Shown here: positions 9,751 through 18,022 of the stretch, piece after piece
How the letters are laid out: every line of letters starts with the position of its first letter
Numbering within the stretch: the first letter of the stretch is position 1
NCBI GenBank assembly: GCA_943370215.1
Contig: CALRQC020000004.1
Span: 141,293 to 205,292 of the forward strand
Direction: 5' to 3'
From: Niveispirillum sp943370215
GTDB lineage: Bacteria; Pseudomonadota; Alphaproteobacteria; Azospirillales; Azospirillaceae
DNA length: 64,000 bases
Notes under the pieces: generated by a model
Told to the model about the DNA's origin: nothing
The model's database searches: none
What the model saw: the letters and a program-made list of their open reading frames with translations, nothing else
Position numbers and translations under genes: made by a program

Positions 9751-9752
9751 GC

Positions 9753-10493
9753 TCAACGGCTTCCCACCGTGGCGCCGAAACGGCGATCGCGCCGGTGGAA
9801 TTCGCGGATGGCATCCTCCAGCTCGCGCCGGGTAAAGTCCGGCCACAGCGTATCGACGAAAACCAGCTCGGCATAGGCCAACTGCCAGAGCAGAAAATTA
9901 CTGATTCGCTTTTCGCCACTGGTACGGATCATCAAATCAGGATCGGGAATATCCGAACCGGTGAACAGATGGCGGCTGAAGCTTTCCGCATTGATCTCAC
10001 CGGGGGTCATCTCTCCCCGCGCCACGGATTCGGCCATGCGGCGGGCCGCATCCACCAGTTCCTGCCGGCCCCCGTAGGAAAGGGCAAGCACCAGGGTCAT
10101 TTCCCGGTTACCGGCCGTCAGGGCCTCGGAGTTCTCAATCAACGCCTGGATGTCCGGCGACAGGCGTTGCCGGTCGCCGATCACCCGCAGGCGAATGCCA
10201 TTCTTGTGCAGCTTGGCAATCTCCCCACGAAGATAGAAGCGCAGCAGTTGCATGAGGGTGGAAACCTCATCCTCCGGCCGACTCCAATTCTCCGTTGAGA
10301 AGCTATAGAGGGTCAGGTAGCGCACACCCAATTCGCGTGCGCCCTCAATCGCGTTGCGGACGGCCTCCACCCCACGCTTATGACCGGCGGTACGCGGCAA
10401 GCCGCGCGCCGTCGCCCAGCGGCCATTACCATCCATGATGATGGCAATGTGCGCCGGCGGCGGACCGAAACCCTGGCTGTCGGTGCCGTGCAT
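9753..10493 (-). CDS. uppS: Di-trans,poly-cis-undecaprenyl-diphosphate synthase
   Basis: 246 residues. This cis-prenyltransferase makes C55 undecaprenyl diphosphate, the lipid carrier for peptidoglycan and O-antigen. The catalytic Asp21 lies in the motif IIMDGNGRWA, and the C-terminal R-x-S-x-E-x-R substrate motif (IRTSGEKR) is present. The ATG at 10493 follows a strong GGGAAGGGA site; the 26 upstream in-frame residues are unlike the family. It is cotranscribed after frr, which ends 31 bases upstream. Confidence 0.96.
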   Translation of the reverse strand: MHGTDSQGFGPPPAHIAIIMDGNGRWATARGLPRTAGHKRGVEAVRNAIEGARELGVRYLTLYSFSTENWSRPEDEVSTLMQLLRFYLRGEIAKLHKNGIRLRVIGDRQRLSPDIQALIENSEALTAGNREMTLVLALSYGGRQELVDAARRMAESVARGEMTPGEINAESFSRHLFTGSDIPDPDLMIRTSGEKRISNFLLWQLAYAELVFVDTLWPDFTRRELEDAIREFHRRDRRFGATVGSR

Positions 10494-10524
10494 GACGGGC
10501 CGATCCCTTCCCCTCTGCCGATCT

Positions 10525-11082
10525 TCAGACCTGCAGAATTTCCTTTTCCTTGGTCGCCAGCGCCTCATCAATCTTCTTGATGTGGGCGTCGGTCGCGGTC
10601 TGAATCTTGTCCGACAGGCCCTTCAGCTCGTCTTCGGACAGGTCGCCATCCTTCTGGGCCTTCTTGGCGGCATCCATGCCGTCGCGGCGCACGTTGCGCA
10701 CGGCAACGCGGGTCTGCTCGGCATATTTGGCGGCGACCTTGGTCAGCTCCTTGCGGCGCTCCGAATTCAATTCCGGAATCGGCACGCGGATGGTGGAACC
10801 CTCCGTCTGCGGATTAAGCCCCAGGCCGCTTTCACGAATGGCCTTTTCCACCGCCTTCACCGTGCTGCGGTCGAACACCTGCACAGAGATCAGGCGCGGT
10901 TCCGGCACACTGACATTGGCCACCTGGTTCAGTGGCACGGTCGAGCCATAGGCCTCGACCACCACCGGTTCCAGCAGGTTGGCGGAAGCGCGGCCGGTGC
11001 GCAGACCGGCAAATTCCTTGCGAAGGGTTTCCAGGGCGCCGGCCATGCGGCGTTCCATGTCCTTAAGGTCGGGAGCGGCCAC
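10525..11082 (-). CDS. frr: Ribosome recycling factor
   Basis: 185 residues, exactly the E. coli RRF length. With EF-G it splits post-termination ribosomes. The long three-helix bundle is recognisable, with the conserved R-T-G-R-A-S segment near residues 28-33 and the C-terminal block EKEILQV. It starts with GTG at 11082, has an AGAGG site seven bases upstream and follows the pyrH stop by one base. Confidence 0.97.
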   Translation of the reverse strand: MAAPDLKDMERRMAGALETLRKEFAGLRTGRASANLLEPVVVEAYGSTVPLNQVANVSVPEPRLISVQVFDRSTVKAVEKAIRESGLGLNPQTEGSTIRVPIPELNSERRKELTKVAAKYAEQTRVAVRNVRRDGMDAAKKAQKDGDLSEDELKGLSDKIQTATDAHIKKIDEALATKEKEILQV

Positions 11083-11083
11083 C

Positions 11084-11809
11084 TTATGCCTCTTCGGTTA
11101 TGATGGTGAACTTGCCCCGCCCGCCCATGACCTCGGCGAAGGCGCCGTCGGTCACGATGGAGAATACCAGGATCGGAATCTTGTTCTCGCGGGCAAGCGA
11201 GATTGCCGACGCGTCCATCACGGCCAGATCGCGCGACAATACATCGAGATAGGTGAGGCGATCATAACGGATCGCGTCCTTCACCTTCTTCGGATCGGCG
11301 CTATAGACGCCATCCACCTTGGTTGCCTTCAGCAGCGCATCGCAGCCCATTTCAGAGGCGCGCAGTGCCGCAGCGGTATCGGTGGTGAAGAAGGGATTGC
11401 CGGTGCCGGCGGCGAAAATCACCACCCGGCCCTTTTCCATATGCCGTTCCGCCCGACGACGGATATAGGGTTCGCAGACACTGGCCATGGGAATGGCCGA
11501 CTGCACGCGGGTCGGCACGCCGGCCTTTTCCAGGGCATTCTGCACGGCCAGTGCGTTCATCACCGTGGCCAGCATTCCCATGTAATCGGCGGTCGCGCGT
11601 TCCATGCCTGACGCAGCGCCGGAAATACCCCGGAAGATATTTCCGCCGCCAATGACGGCGCAAACCTCCACCCCCATCTCGATGACCGCCTTGATCTCCC
11701 GCGCCATCCGGTCGACGACGTTGGGGTCAAGTCCATATTCCCGTTCGCCCATCAGGGCTTCGCCAGAGAGCTTCAGCAAAACGCGCTTGTATCGGGCGGC
11801 AGCGGGCAC
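11084..11809 (-). CDS. pyrH: UMP kinase
   Basis: 241 residues. This is the bacterial amino-acid-kinase-fold UMP kinase, which makes UDP for nucleic acids, peptidoglycan and lipid A precursors. The N-terminal KLSGEALMG phosphate loop and the IGGGNIFRG motif are present. The frame extends to 11893, but the GTG at 11809 has an AAAGGA site and gives the family N-terminus. A hairpin terminator lies just upstream, between tsf and pyrH. Confidence 0.96.
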   Translation of the reverse strand: MPAAARYKRVLLKLSGEALMGEREYGLDPNVVDRMAREIKAVIEMGVEVCAVIGGGNIFRGISGAASGMERATADYMGMLATVMNALAVQNALEKAGVPTRVQSAIPMASVCEPYIRRRAERHMEKGRVVIFAAGTGNPFFTTDTAAALRASEMGCDALLKATKVDGVYSADPKKVKDAIRYDRLTYLDVLSRDLAVMDASAISLARENKIPILVFSIVTDGAFAEVMGGRGKFTIITEEA

Positions 11810-11842
11810 GGGGTTGGTCCTTTCGATCAGGGAATGCAGGGC

Positions 11843-11871
11843 AAAACCGGGCGGGAAAAGCTCCCGCCCGG
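11843..11871 (-). terminator. Rho-independent terminator or attenuator between tsf and pyrH
   Basis: A perfect 10-bp GC-rich stem (CCGGGCGGGA, 11847-11856, with TCCCGCCCGG, 11862-11871) closes a five-base loop. On the minus strand it is followed directly by TTTT. It lies 38 bases upstream of the pyrH GTG and 77 bases after the tsf stop. It therefore probably lowers expression of pyrH-frr-uppS relative to rpsB-tsf rather than ending the operon completely. Confidence 0.72.
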
Positions 11872-11948
11872 ATTGGCAGACTTCTACCGGCACCCGTCAG
11901 GTACCGGCCTCCTAAATCCCGATTGCGGCGGGATTCAGGCGGCGTGCA

Positions 11949-12872
11949 TCAGCGGGCCATCGAAGCCACTTCGGCCGCGAAGTCCGTCGCTTCCTTCTCG
12001 ATGCCTTCGCCCAACTGGAAGCGGACGAAGCCGGTCAGCACCACCGGAGCGCCCACGTCCTTGGCAGCGTTCTCCACGACCTTACGGATCTTGGTTTCGC
12101 CGTCGATGACGTAGAGCTGCTCCAGCAGCACCACTTCTTCATAGTACTTGCGGATGCGGCCTTCGACCATCTTCTCGATGATGTTCTCCGGCTTGCCGCT
12201 CGCACGGGCCTGTTCGACCAGAACGGCGCGCTCACGATCCAGGTTGGCGGTGCTGACGTCGGCAACATCCAGGGCTTCCGGACGGGCGGCGGCAACATGC
12301 ATGGCGATCTGCTTGCCCAGATCAGCCAGCTTGGCCTTGTCGCCCGTGGATTCCAGAGCAACCAGCACGCCGATCTTGCCCAGGCCGGGAGCCAGCGCGG
12401 AGTGAACATAGGAGGCGACAATGCCATCCTTCACTTCCAGCTTGGCGATACGGCGCAGGTTCATGTTCTCGCCGATGGTGGCGACCAGATGGGTCAGCTC
12501 TTCGGCAACGGTGCGGCCGGTGCCCGGATAGGCGGTGCCCTTCAGCGACTCGATATCGCCATTGCTGTCGACAGCCAGCTTGGTCACGGTGGTAACAGCA
12601 CCCTGGAAGGCGTCGTTACGGGCAACGAAGTCGGTTTCGGCGTTCAGCTCGATGGCAGCGCCAACCACGCCGTTGGCGGCAACGCCAACCAGACCTTCGG
12701 CAGCGACGCGGCCGGACTTCTTGGCAGCGGCGGCGAGGCCCTTCTTGCGCAGCCAGTCGACGGCGGCTTCAGTGTCACCGGCGGTTTCGGCCAGTGCCTT
12801 CTTGCAGTCCATCATGCCGGCACCGGTCTTCTCGCGCAGCTCCTTGACGAGCGCAGCAGTGATCTCGGCCAT
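11949..12872 (-). CDS. tsf: Translation elongation factor Ts
   Basis: 307 residues. EF-Ts is the nucleotide exchange factor for EF-Tu. The N-terminal UBA-like domain with KTGAGMMDCKKAL (residues 15-27) and the TDFVARN motif that contacts EF-Tu are intact, followed by both dimerisation subdomains. The ATG at 12872 has a GAGG site upstream. It lies downstream of rpsB, as in almost all bacteria. Confidence 0.97.
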   Translation of the reverse strand: MAEITAALVKELREKTGAGMMDCKKALAETAGDTEAAVDWLRKKGLAAAAKKSGRVAAEGLVGVAANGVVGAAIELNAETDFVARNDAFQGAVTTVTKLAVDSNGDIESLKGTAYPGTGRTVAEELTHLVATIGENMNLRRIAKLEVKDGIVASYVHSALAPGLGKIGVLVALESTGDKAKLADLGKQIAMHVAAARPEALDVADVSTANLDRERAVLVEQARASGKPENIIEKMVEGRIRKYYEEVVLLEQLYVIDGETKIRKVVENAAKDVGAPVVLTGFVRFQLGEGIEKEATDFAAEVASMAR

Positions 12873-12975
12873 AATTCGCCTCTCTATCCGCTAGGATTGG
12901 TGGGTCATCGTCAAAAACGGGTGAGCAACCACCGCAGCGAATGCCGCGATGGTTGCCAACCCCTGAACAGCACAA

Positions 12976-13013
12976 CGGCCGGACCGCCCCCGAGATCGGG
13001 TACGGCCCGGCCG
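12976..13013 (-). terminator. Hairpin between rpsB and tsf, possible attenuator
   Basis: An imperfect but long inverted repeat (CGGCCGG at 12976-12982 against CCGGCCG at 13007-13013, with further inner pairs CCG/CGG and CCCG/CGGG) forms a strong stem in the rpsB-tsf spacer. On the minus strand it is followed by TTGTGCTGTT, only a weak U tract. It may be a partial terminator or an mRNA-stabilising hairpin. Confidence 0.45.
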
Positions 13014-13026
13014 CGGTCACTCAAAC

Positions 13027-13806
13027 TCAGGCCTGGGCCTCAGCCGCCACTTCCTCGGGCAGCACTTCGACCGGGGCTTCTTCCTGGGCGCCGACATCGA
13101 TGCCAGCGGCCGACATTTCAGCCTGCAGGCCGTCCAGCACGGAACCGGCCAGCAGATCGCAATAGGTCTCAATGGCGCGCAGGGCGTCATCATTGCCCGG
13201 CACCGGGAAGGTGATGCCGTCCGGATCGCTGTTGCTGTCGACGATGGCGACAACCGGGATACCCAGCTTGTTGGCTTCCTGGATGGCCAGGCTTTCCTTG
13301 TTGGTGTCGATGATCACCAGCAGGTCGGGCAGGCCGCCCATATCACGGATACCGCCCAGCGCGCGCTCCAGCTTATCGCGGTCGCGGGTCATGTTGAGCA
13401 GTTCCTTCTTGGTGCGGCCGGAGCCTTCACCAGAGGCCAGCGCCTCGTCCATTTCCTTCAGGCGACGGATGGACTGGGAGATCGTCTTCCAGTTGGTCAG
13501 CATACCGCCGAGCCAACGATGGTTGACATAGTACTGACCGCAACGCTTGGCAGCCTCGGCCACCTTTTCCTGGGCGGCGCGCTTGGTGCCAACGAACAGC
13601 ACGCGACCACCGCCGGCAACCACGTCACGAACAGCCTGCATCGAGCGATGCAGCATCGGAACGGTCTGCTCCAGGTCGATGATGTGCACGCCATTGCGCA
13701 CGCCGAAGAGGAACGGGGCCATCTTCGGGTTCCAGCGACGGGTGTGGTGACCGAAGTGGACGCCAGCTTCGAGGAGCTGACGCATGGTAAAGGTCGGCAT
13801 AGCCAT
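13027..13806 (-). CDS. rpsB: 30S ribosomal protein S2
   Basis: 259 residues. The S2 signature segments are clear: TMRQLLEAGVHFGH near the N-terminus, FVGTKRAAQ in the middle and GIPVVAIVDSNSDPD late. The C-terminus carries an acidic Glu/Ala tail typical of alphaproteobacterial S2. The frame is open to 14517, but the ATG at 13806 has an AAGGA site eight bases upstream and gives the canonical start; a second ATG at 13800 is possible. It heads the long minus-strand translation, lipid and envelope cluster. Confidence 0.97.
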   Translation of the reverse strand: MAMPTFTMRQLLEAGVHFGHHTRRWNPKMAPFLFGVRNGVHIIDLEQTVPMLHRSMQAVRDVVAGGGRVLFVGTKRAAQEKVAEAAKRCGQYYVNHRWLGGMLTNWKTISQSIRRLKEMDEALASGEGSGRTKKELLNMTRDRDKLERALGGIRDMGGLPDLLVIIDTNKESLAIQEANKLGIPVVAIVDSNSDPDGITFPVPGNDDALRAIETYCDLLAGSVLDGLQAEMSAAGIDVGAQEEAPVEVLPEEVAAEAQA

Positions 13807-14057
13807 AGGAAAAGTCCTTTTCCGGTTCTTCCTCCGTGGGCGACGTCCACCCGGCATCATGCTGGGCAAACACCGGACCGATGCTGATACCACCTGCAGA
13901 AGTTCCGACAGGTACAAGTATCCGCACCGCAAGCCCACGTGTGGGATTAACGATGGGCCGTGGAATAGCGCAGGCGGCGGCGCATTGCAACCCCGCCCGG
14001 CCGCGATTTTAGCCCGCCGGACCCGTCGACACCGCATGGCGGAGGCAAATCGGCGGA
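13807..14057 (-). promoter_or_regulatory. rpsB leader region
   Basis: This 251-base noncoding stretch lies upstream of rpsB and must carry its promoter and any S2 autoregulatory leader. It is GC-rich, and I could not single out a -35/-10 pair with confidence. An AAGGA ribosome site lies at about 13815-13819 (minus strand). No convincing open frame crosses it. Confidence 0.4.
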
Positions 14058-14330
14058 TTATCCGGTATTTTTCAAAGCCTTCAGGGCTGCCTGGGCTTCC
14101 TTGTGTTTGGGTTCCAGGGCCAGGGCGCGGCGATAAGCCTGCGCCGCCGCGACCTTGTCGCCCAGGACCCGATAGATCTGGCCCAAGCGCTAAGGGGCGG
14201 AAGGACGATAATTGGTGCCATTGACCCAGGCGGGGCCCGCCAGCAGGCACAACAGCGAATCGCGCCCTGCCTCCAGGTTGCGCCCGGTGACGGCGGGACA
14301 TGGCGGGCACCCCGGTGCAGAGGACCAGGC
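14058..14330 (-). pseudogene. Remnant of a TPR-repeat protein with in-frame stop
   Basis: Read on the minus strand, the last 43 codons before the TAA at 14058-14060 give a clear tetratricopeptide helix pair (LGQIYRVLGDKVAAAQAYRR, then ALALEPKHKEAQAAL). Immediately upstream the same frame has a TAG codon, preceded by about 70 further in-frame codons that read like protein (R-D-S-L-L-C-L-L-A-G). No good start codon and ribosome site give an intact gene. I infer a decayed TPR gene whose 3' end survives. A short expressed 43-residue peptide from a TTG just after the TAG cannot be excluded. Confidence 0.45.
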
Positions 14331-14495
14331 AGGTCGATAACCTGACCATGAGCCGTGGCGGAATGATGGCGGAACAGGTGCAATCGGATGGAGCCATCAG
14401 AACAGGTCGGCCATGTCTTGGCAGGGCCGCAACGGTGCCGTATGGTCCGCGCCCATCATAAAACACGCAGCCCCTTCCATACAGCCTACGGTAAC

Positions 14496-15059
14496 ATGAC
14501 TCTCCCTGCCGCAACACCCGCCGAACTTGACCTGTTGACGGGCTTCCTGCGCCTGCAGGCCGAGGGCGGGACGCCGCCGACCCCTTACTGGATCAGCGCT
14601 GACGCCCTGCCGGAGACGGCGCGGCAGTTGCTGACCCATGATCACGGCATGACCGCCACGCTGGAGGCCTTCTGGGGTGAGCGGATGCGCCTCACCGTAC
14701 TGCATACGGCAGAAGAGGCACGGCGTCTGCGCCGGCACGTCCTGCTGAGCGGCGCGGATAGCGACACGCCGGCAGAGCTGGGGCTGATCGAGATGCATTT
14801 GGATGTGCTGCCGACGGCGGCGCTGTTTGCCGTGCGGCAACGGCGCATCCCCTTTGGCGCCATCCTGTCCGCCTGTGGCGTCAGTTTCCGCAGCCAGCCG
14901 GCCGGCTTCCTGGCCCTGACTGCGGATAAGGGTATCGCCCGGCTGCTGCGGTTGCAGCCGGGCGATATTGTCCATGGGCGGGCGACCACCCTTTACGACA
15001 CACACGGCCAGATGCTGGCCACGGCGGTGGAACTGCTCAGCGGCCACCACCCGGCCTGA
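14496..15059 (+). CDS. Chorismate lyase/UTRA-like protein of unknown function
   Basis: 187 residues with no signal peptide or membrane segment. The middle and C-terminal parts resemble the UbiC/DUF98 fold: a strand with R-R-H-V-L-L-S-G, a helix-strand E-M-H-L-D-V-L-P, then the I-P-F-G-A-I-L turn seen in chorismate-pyruvate lyases. The match is by pattern only, and I do not see a clear catalytic Arg/Glu pair, so activity is uncertain. The ATG at 14496 gives the family-like N-terminus; the open frame continues upstream to 14388. The gene stands alone and converges on the RTX gene. Confidence 0.6.
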   Translation: MTLPAATPAELDLLTGFLRLQAEGGTPPTPYWISADALPETARQLLTHDHGMTATLEAFWGERMRLTVLHTAEEARRLRRHVLLSGADSDTPAELGLIEMHLDVLPTAALFAVRQRRIPFGAILSACGVSFRSQPAGFLALTADKGIARLLRLQPGDIVHGRATTLYDTHGQMLATAVELLSGHHPA

Positions 15060-15068
15060 ACCGGGTGG
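15047..15068. terminator. Hairpin between convergent genes
   Basis: An 8-bp perfect stem (CCACCCGG, 15047-15054, with CCGGGTGG, 15061-15068) with a six-base loop spans the stop codon of the plus-strand gene and lies 15 bases from the stop of the minus-strand RTX gene. No run of T follows on either strand, so it is a weak candidate. Confidence 0.3.
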
Positions 15069-15082
15069 GAGATAACCACCCG

Positions 15083-17971
15083 TTACAGCCAGTCCGCATC
15101 CCCCAGCCCGTGCACGATGCGACCTTCGGCAGCACCATATTGCAGGAAATGCAGCAGCGGGTTCAGCCCGGCCGCCGCCACATCCGGGTGATCGGCAGCA
15201 TAAGCTTTGACATCGAAAGCCGCTGAGGGGTTGCGCCCTTCCCGCCAGCCATAGGTGTAGAAATGCGCCTCGGCGCTGGACAGCACCCCCTGCTGCACGG
15301 CCGCCGCCACATCCGGATTCTTGGCCAGATACCAGTCCGTATCGAAGAAGGCGTTGGGGTCGCGCCCTTCCTTGAAGCCAGAGCGCACGAAATGTTCGTA
15401 CCCGCTGGCCAGATCGCCCACCCGGACAGAGGCGGCCACATCCGGATTGGCCATCAGATAATATTGCTCGTCATAACCATAGGCCAGCAGCCCCTTGTCG
15501 ACATAGCCCTCCCTGCCCTCTGCCCGGCCAGCCACCTGATAATGCTGATAGCCGCTGGTGAAGATGCCCTTGACCACTGCCGCCCGCACATCATCATAGC
15601 GGTTCAGATAGGCGCTTTCACTGAAACCATTACCCAGATTGTCCGATACGGCATTGGGCTGGCGCCCCTCCGCCAGCCCATAGAGCTGGAAATGCTGCGC
15701 CCCGCTTTGCAGCAGACCCCGCGCCACGATATCGGCAACATCGGGGTTCTTGGTCAGATACCAGTTCTCATCCACCTGGGCCGACGGCACGGGCGAGCGC
15801 AGATCGGGTGTTGTCAGCAGGACCACCCGGTCGTTCAGCCGCAGCAGCTCGACCCCGGAAAGGATATCCGCGCCTTCCCCGTCTGGACGGTTATCGATCA
15901 CCTGCACGCCGCCGGCCCCATCCCGCAGAATGGTGACATCGGCAAAACGGGCATTCATGCCCGCCGCCTGGGTTCCGTCACCGCCAATGATAAGGTCGTT
16001 GCCCTTGCCCCCTTGCAGCCGCGTGATACCTGCCGCCCCCTGAAGAATATCGGCATTGGCCGTGCCCTGGCCGCTGGTGATGGGCGCGGGGGACAGGACC
16101 AAACGATTCCCCCCAATGACGCTCAGCAGAGCGCCGGTACCAAGACCAGCGATATCAACCGCGTAATCAGCCCCGGCCGTCTCGTCCGCACCCACATAAA
16201 GCCGGACGCTGCCATCCGCGCCGTCCTTATAGCGGATGTCACCAAGAGCCAAGCCCTCCCAATCACCGGCCTGATAGCTGGAAATAGTCAAATCACCGGA
16301 CACTATCGTTTGGCTAAAGGTGAGGATATCGCCTGCATGGAAATCCATCACTTGGTCGATATCACCTTCACTATTGTAGCCCGCCAACGGGAACCGGTCG
16401 TTACCCAACCCGCCCCATAAGATGTCACTGCCCGTATTGCCGTTAACGACGTCATTGCCAGCACCGGCCCTGATCACATCTGAGCCGGCACCGCCGGCCA
16501 ATGTCTCCGTCCGGTCACTTCCGTCAATAACATCATTATAGCGGGTGCCACGGACCAGAACGGCTTCGATTGAATAAAGCTGATCAACCTCACCCTTATT
16601 AATGACAATACGATTTTCGGTAACAATTACCTGTATGCCGTAAACATTTAAGGAATAATCCAGAACAGCAAGGTCGTATCCCGCCCCGCCATTCATAATA
16701 TCATTTCCGCTTCCTCCTTCCAGTACATCGTCTCCAGCACCACCGTGCAGAGTATCATGCCCCCAGCCGCCATACAGCGTGTCCGCAAGGTTACTGCCGA
16801 CAATCGAGTCAGAGCCCTGATTGCCGAACAGAAGGTTACGAACATTGCCAACGCCGGCCAAATTATCATTATAAACCGTTCCTTTAATAAGGTGATATTC
16901 AAGACCATTAACGATTAATTTTTCCACATCCTCAATATAAACATATCCATCATCTTTAAAATTATCTGAATACAAATAGCTATATACGTTTAAGCCGTAG
17001 AACTGCTCTTCAGAAAATTGGGGAGAAATGCTGTAAGTACGAAGACCGTTGGCCGTATCAAATGTCAGTTCGGCGGTATCAAAGCCAGCACCGCCATAGA
17101 AAGTGCTTGTCCCGTCAAGGCGCTTCCGCAACAGGTCATCACCAGCCCCGCCATTCAACGTATCATCGCCGCTGAAACCATCCAGCGTATCATTGCCATC
17201 AAGCCCGGCAAGGCTGTCATTATTATTTGTGCCGACCAGCAGGTCATCACCTGCAGTCCCCATCAAAGTAATTCCGGGGATATAGGTCAAATTTCCAACA
17301 CCAATTCCGAAGGAGTGGATAGTATATTCGCCCACCATTATTACACTATAATCCGCACCGACTACACCATCTGTATCAACATAAAGTTCCGCAGTCCATG
17401 TATTGTAAAAACGAACCTGCACGGCTCCGCCCAACGCGCCGGTACCATCCCCGTCGGATATTGACGTGATGGTCCGACCCAGATTGATCTGGTCACCAGA
17501 GCTAAAATCCCTGACATAGTCTCTACCGCCTGAAACAGGCGAAAGGTATAATAAATCGGCCCCGTTACCGCCATCCAGGGTGTTTTGCCCCCCCAGTCCC
17601 CATATTATATCGTCCCCATCACCGCCGCTGAGATTGTCATTACCGGCACCACCCCGCAATATGTCGGCGCCAGCGGTACCTGACAGTAAATATCCGGCCG
17701 TAACCTGCGGTTCGACCTGCAATGTCACCGTGGCACCGGAAACGGCACTGGCATCGATCCACTGTAATGGCAGGGTAACGTTGGACAGATCGAAAGGCTG
17801 GTCATTCAACCGACCGGTCAGCCCTTTGTCACCTATGGTGATGAGCAGATGACCGGTGTCTGACCCTGACAGCTTCAAGATGTCCTGTTGTCCGGGGATG
17901 GAGTTCGCTACCTGCTGCGCCACTATGCCCACGACCTGCCACCTGTTTCCTGGATTTATCCTTTGGGACAC
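15083..17971 (-). CDS. RTX-type calcium-binding repeat protein with C-terminal PDV/EGR modules
   Basis: 962 residues without a classical signal peptide. Five clusters of GGxGxDxLxG nonapeptides (hemolysin-type calcium-binding repeats, about residues 100-145, 240-280, 385-435, 485-530 and 640-670) mark it as an RTX protein, a class normally exported by type I secretion and folded outside the cell on calcium binding. The last 230 residues hold five copies of a roughly 45-residue module built around an aromatic residue, N-P-D-V, then H-(Y/F) and E-G-R-x-P. No protease, lipase or toxin domain is recognised, so an adhesin or matrix role is a guess. The middle third is visibly richer in A+T. No type I exporter genes are in the window. 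The GTG start at 17971 has a poor ribosome site. Confidence 0.8.
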   Translation of the reverse strand: MSQRINPGNRWQVVGIVAQQVANSIPGQQDILKLSGSDTGHLLITIGDKGLTGRLNDQPFDLSNVTLPLQWIDASAVSGATVTLQVEPQVTAGYLLSGTAGADILRGGAGNDNLSGGDGDDIIWGLGGQNTLDGGNGADLLYLSPVSGGRDYVRDFSSGDQINLGRTITSISDGDGTGALGGAVQVRFYNTWTAELYVDTDGVVGADYSVIMVGEYTIHSFGIGVGNLTYIPGITLMGTAGDDLLVGTNNNDSLAGLDGNDTLDGFSGDDTLNGGAGDDLLRKRLDGTSTFYGGAGFDTAELTFDTANGLRTYSISPQFSEEQFYGLNVYSYLYSDNFKDDGYVYIEDVEKLIVNGLEYHLIKGTVYNDNLAGVGNVRNLLFGNQGSDSIVGSNLADTLYGGWGHDTLHGGAGDDVLEGGSGNDIMNGGAGYDLAVLDYSLNVYGIQVIVTENRIVINKGEVDQLYSIEAVLVRGTRYNDVIDGSDRTETLAGGAGSDVIRAGAGNDVVNGNTGSDILWGGLGNDRFPLAGYNSEGDIDQVMDFHAGDILTFSQTIVSGDLTISSYQAGDWEGLALGDIRYKDGADGSVRLYVGADETAGADYAVDIAGLGTGALLSVIGGNRLVLSPAPITSGQGTANADILQGAAGITRLQGGKGNDLIIGGDGTQAAGMNARFADVTILRDGAGGVQVIDNRPDGEGADILSGVELLRLNDRVVLLTTPDLRSPVPSAQVDENWYLTKNPDVADIVARGLLQSGAQHFQLYGLAEGRQPNAVSDNLGNGFSESAYLNRYDDVRAAVVKGIFTSGYQHYQVAGRAEGREGYVDKGLLAYGYDEQYYLMANPDVAASVRVGDLASGYEHFVRSGFKEGRDPNAFFDTDWYLAKNPDVAAAVQQGVLSSAEAHFYTYGWREGRNPSAAFDVKAYAADHPDVAAAGLNPLLHFLQYGAAEGRIVHGLGDADWL

Positions 17972-18022
17972 AGTAGCAAATGATTGACAGGGAACAATCC
18001 TACAGAAGTAATAGGGGCTCGA

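Noticed and set aside
13807..14517. N-terminal extension of rpsB to 14517
   Set aside because: The extension adds over 200 residues unlike any S2 protein and overlaps a TPR remnant in another frame. The ATG at 13806 has a good ribosome site and the normal S2 start.
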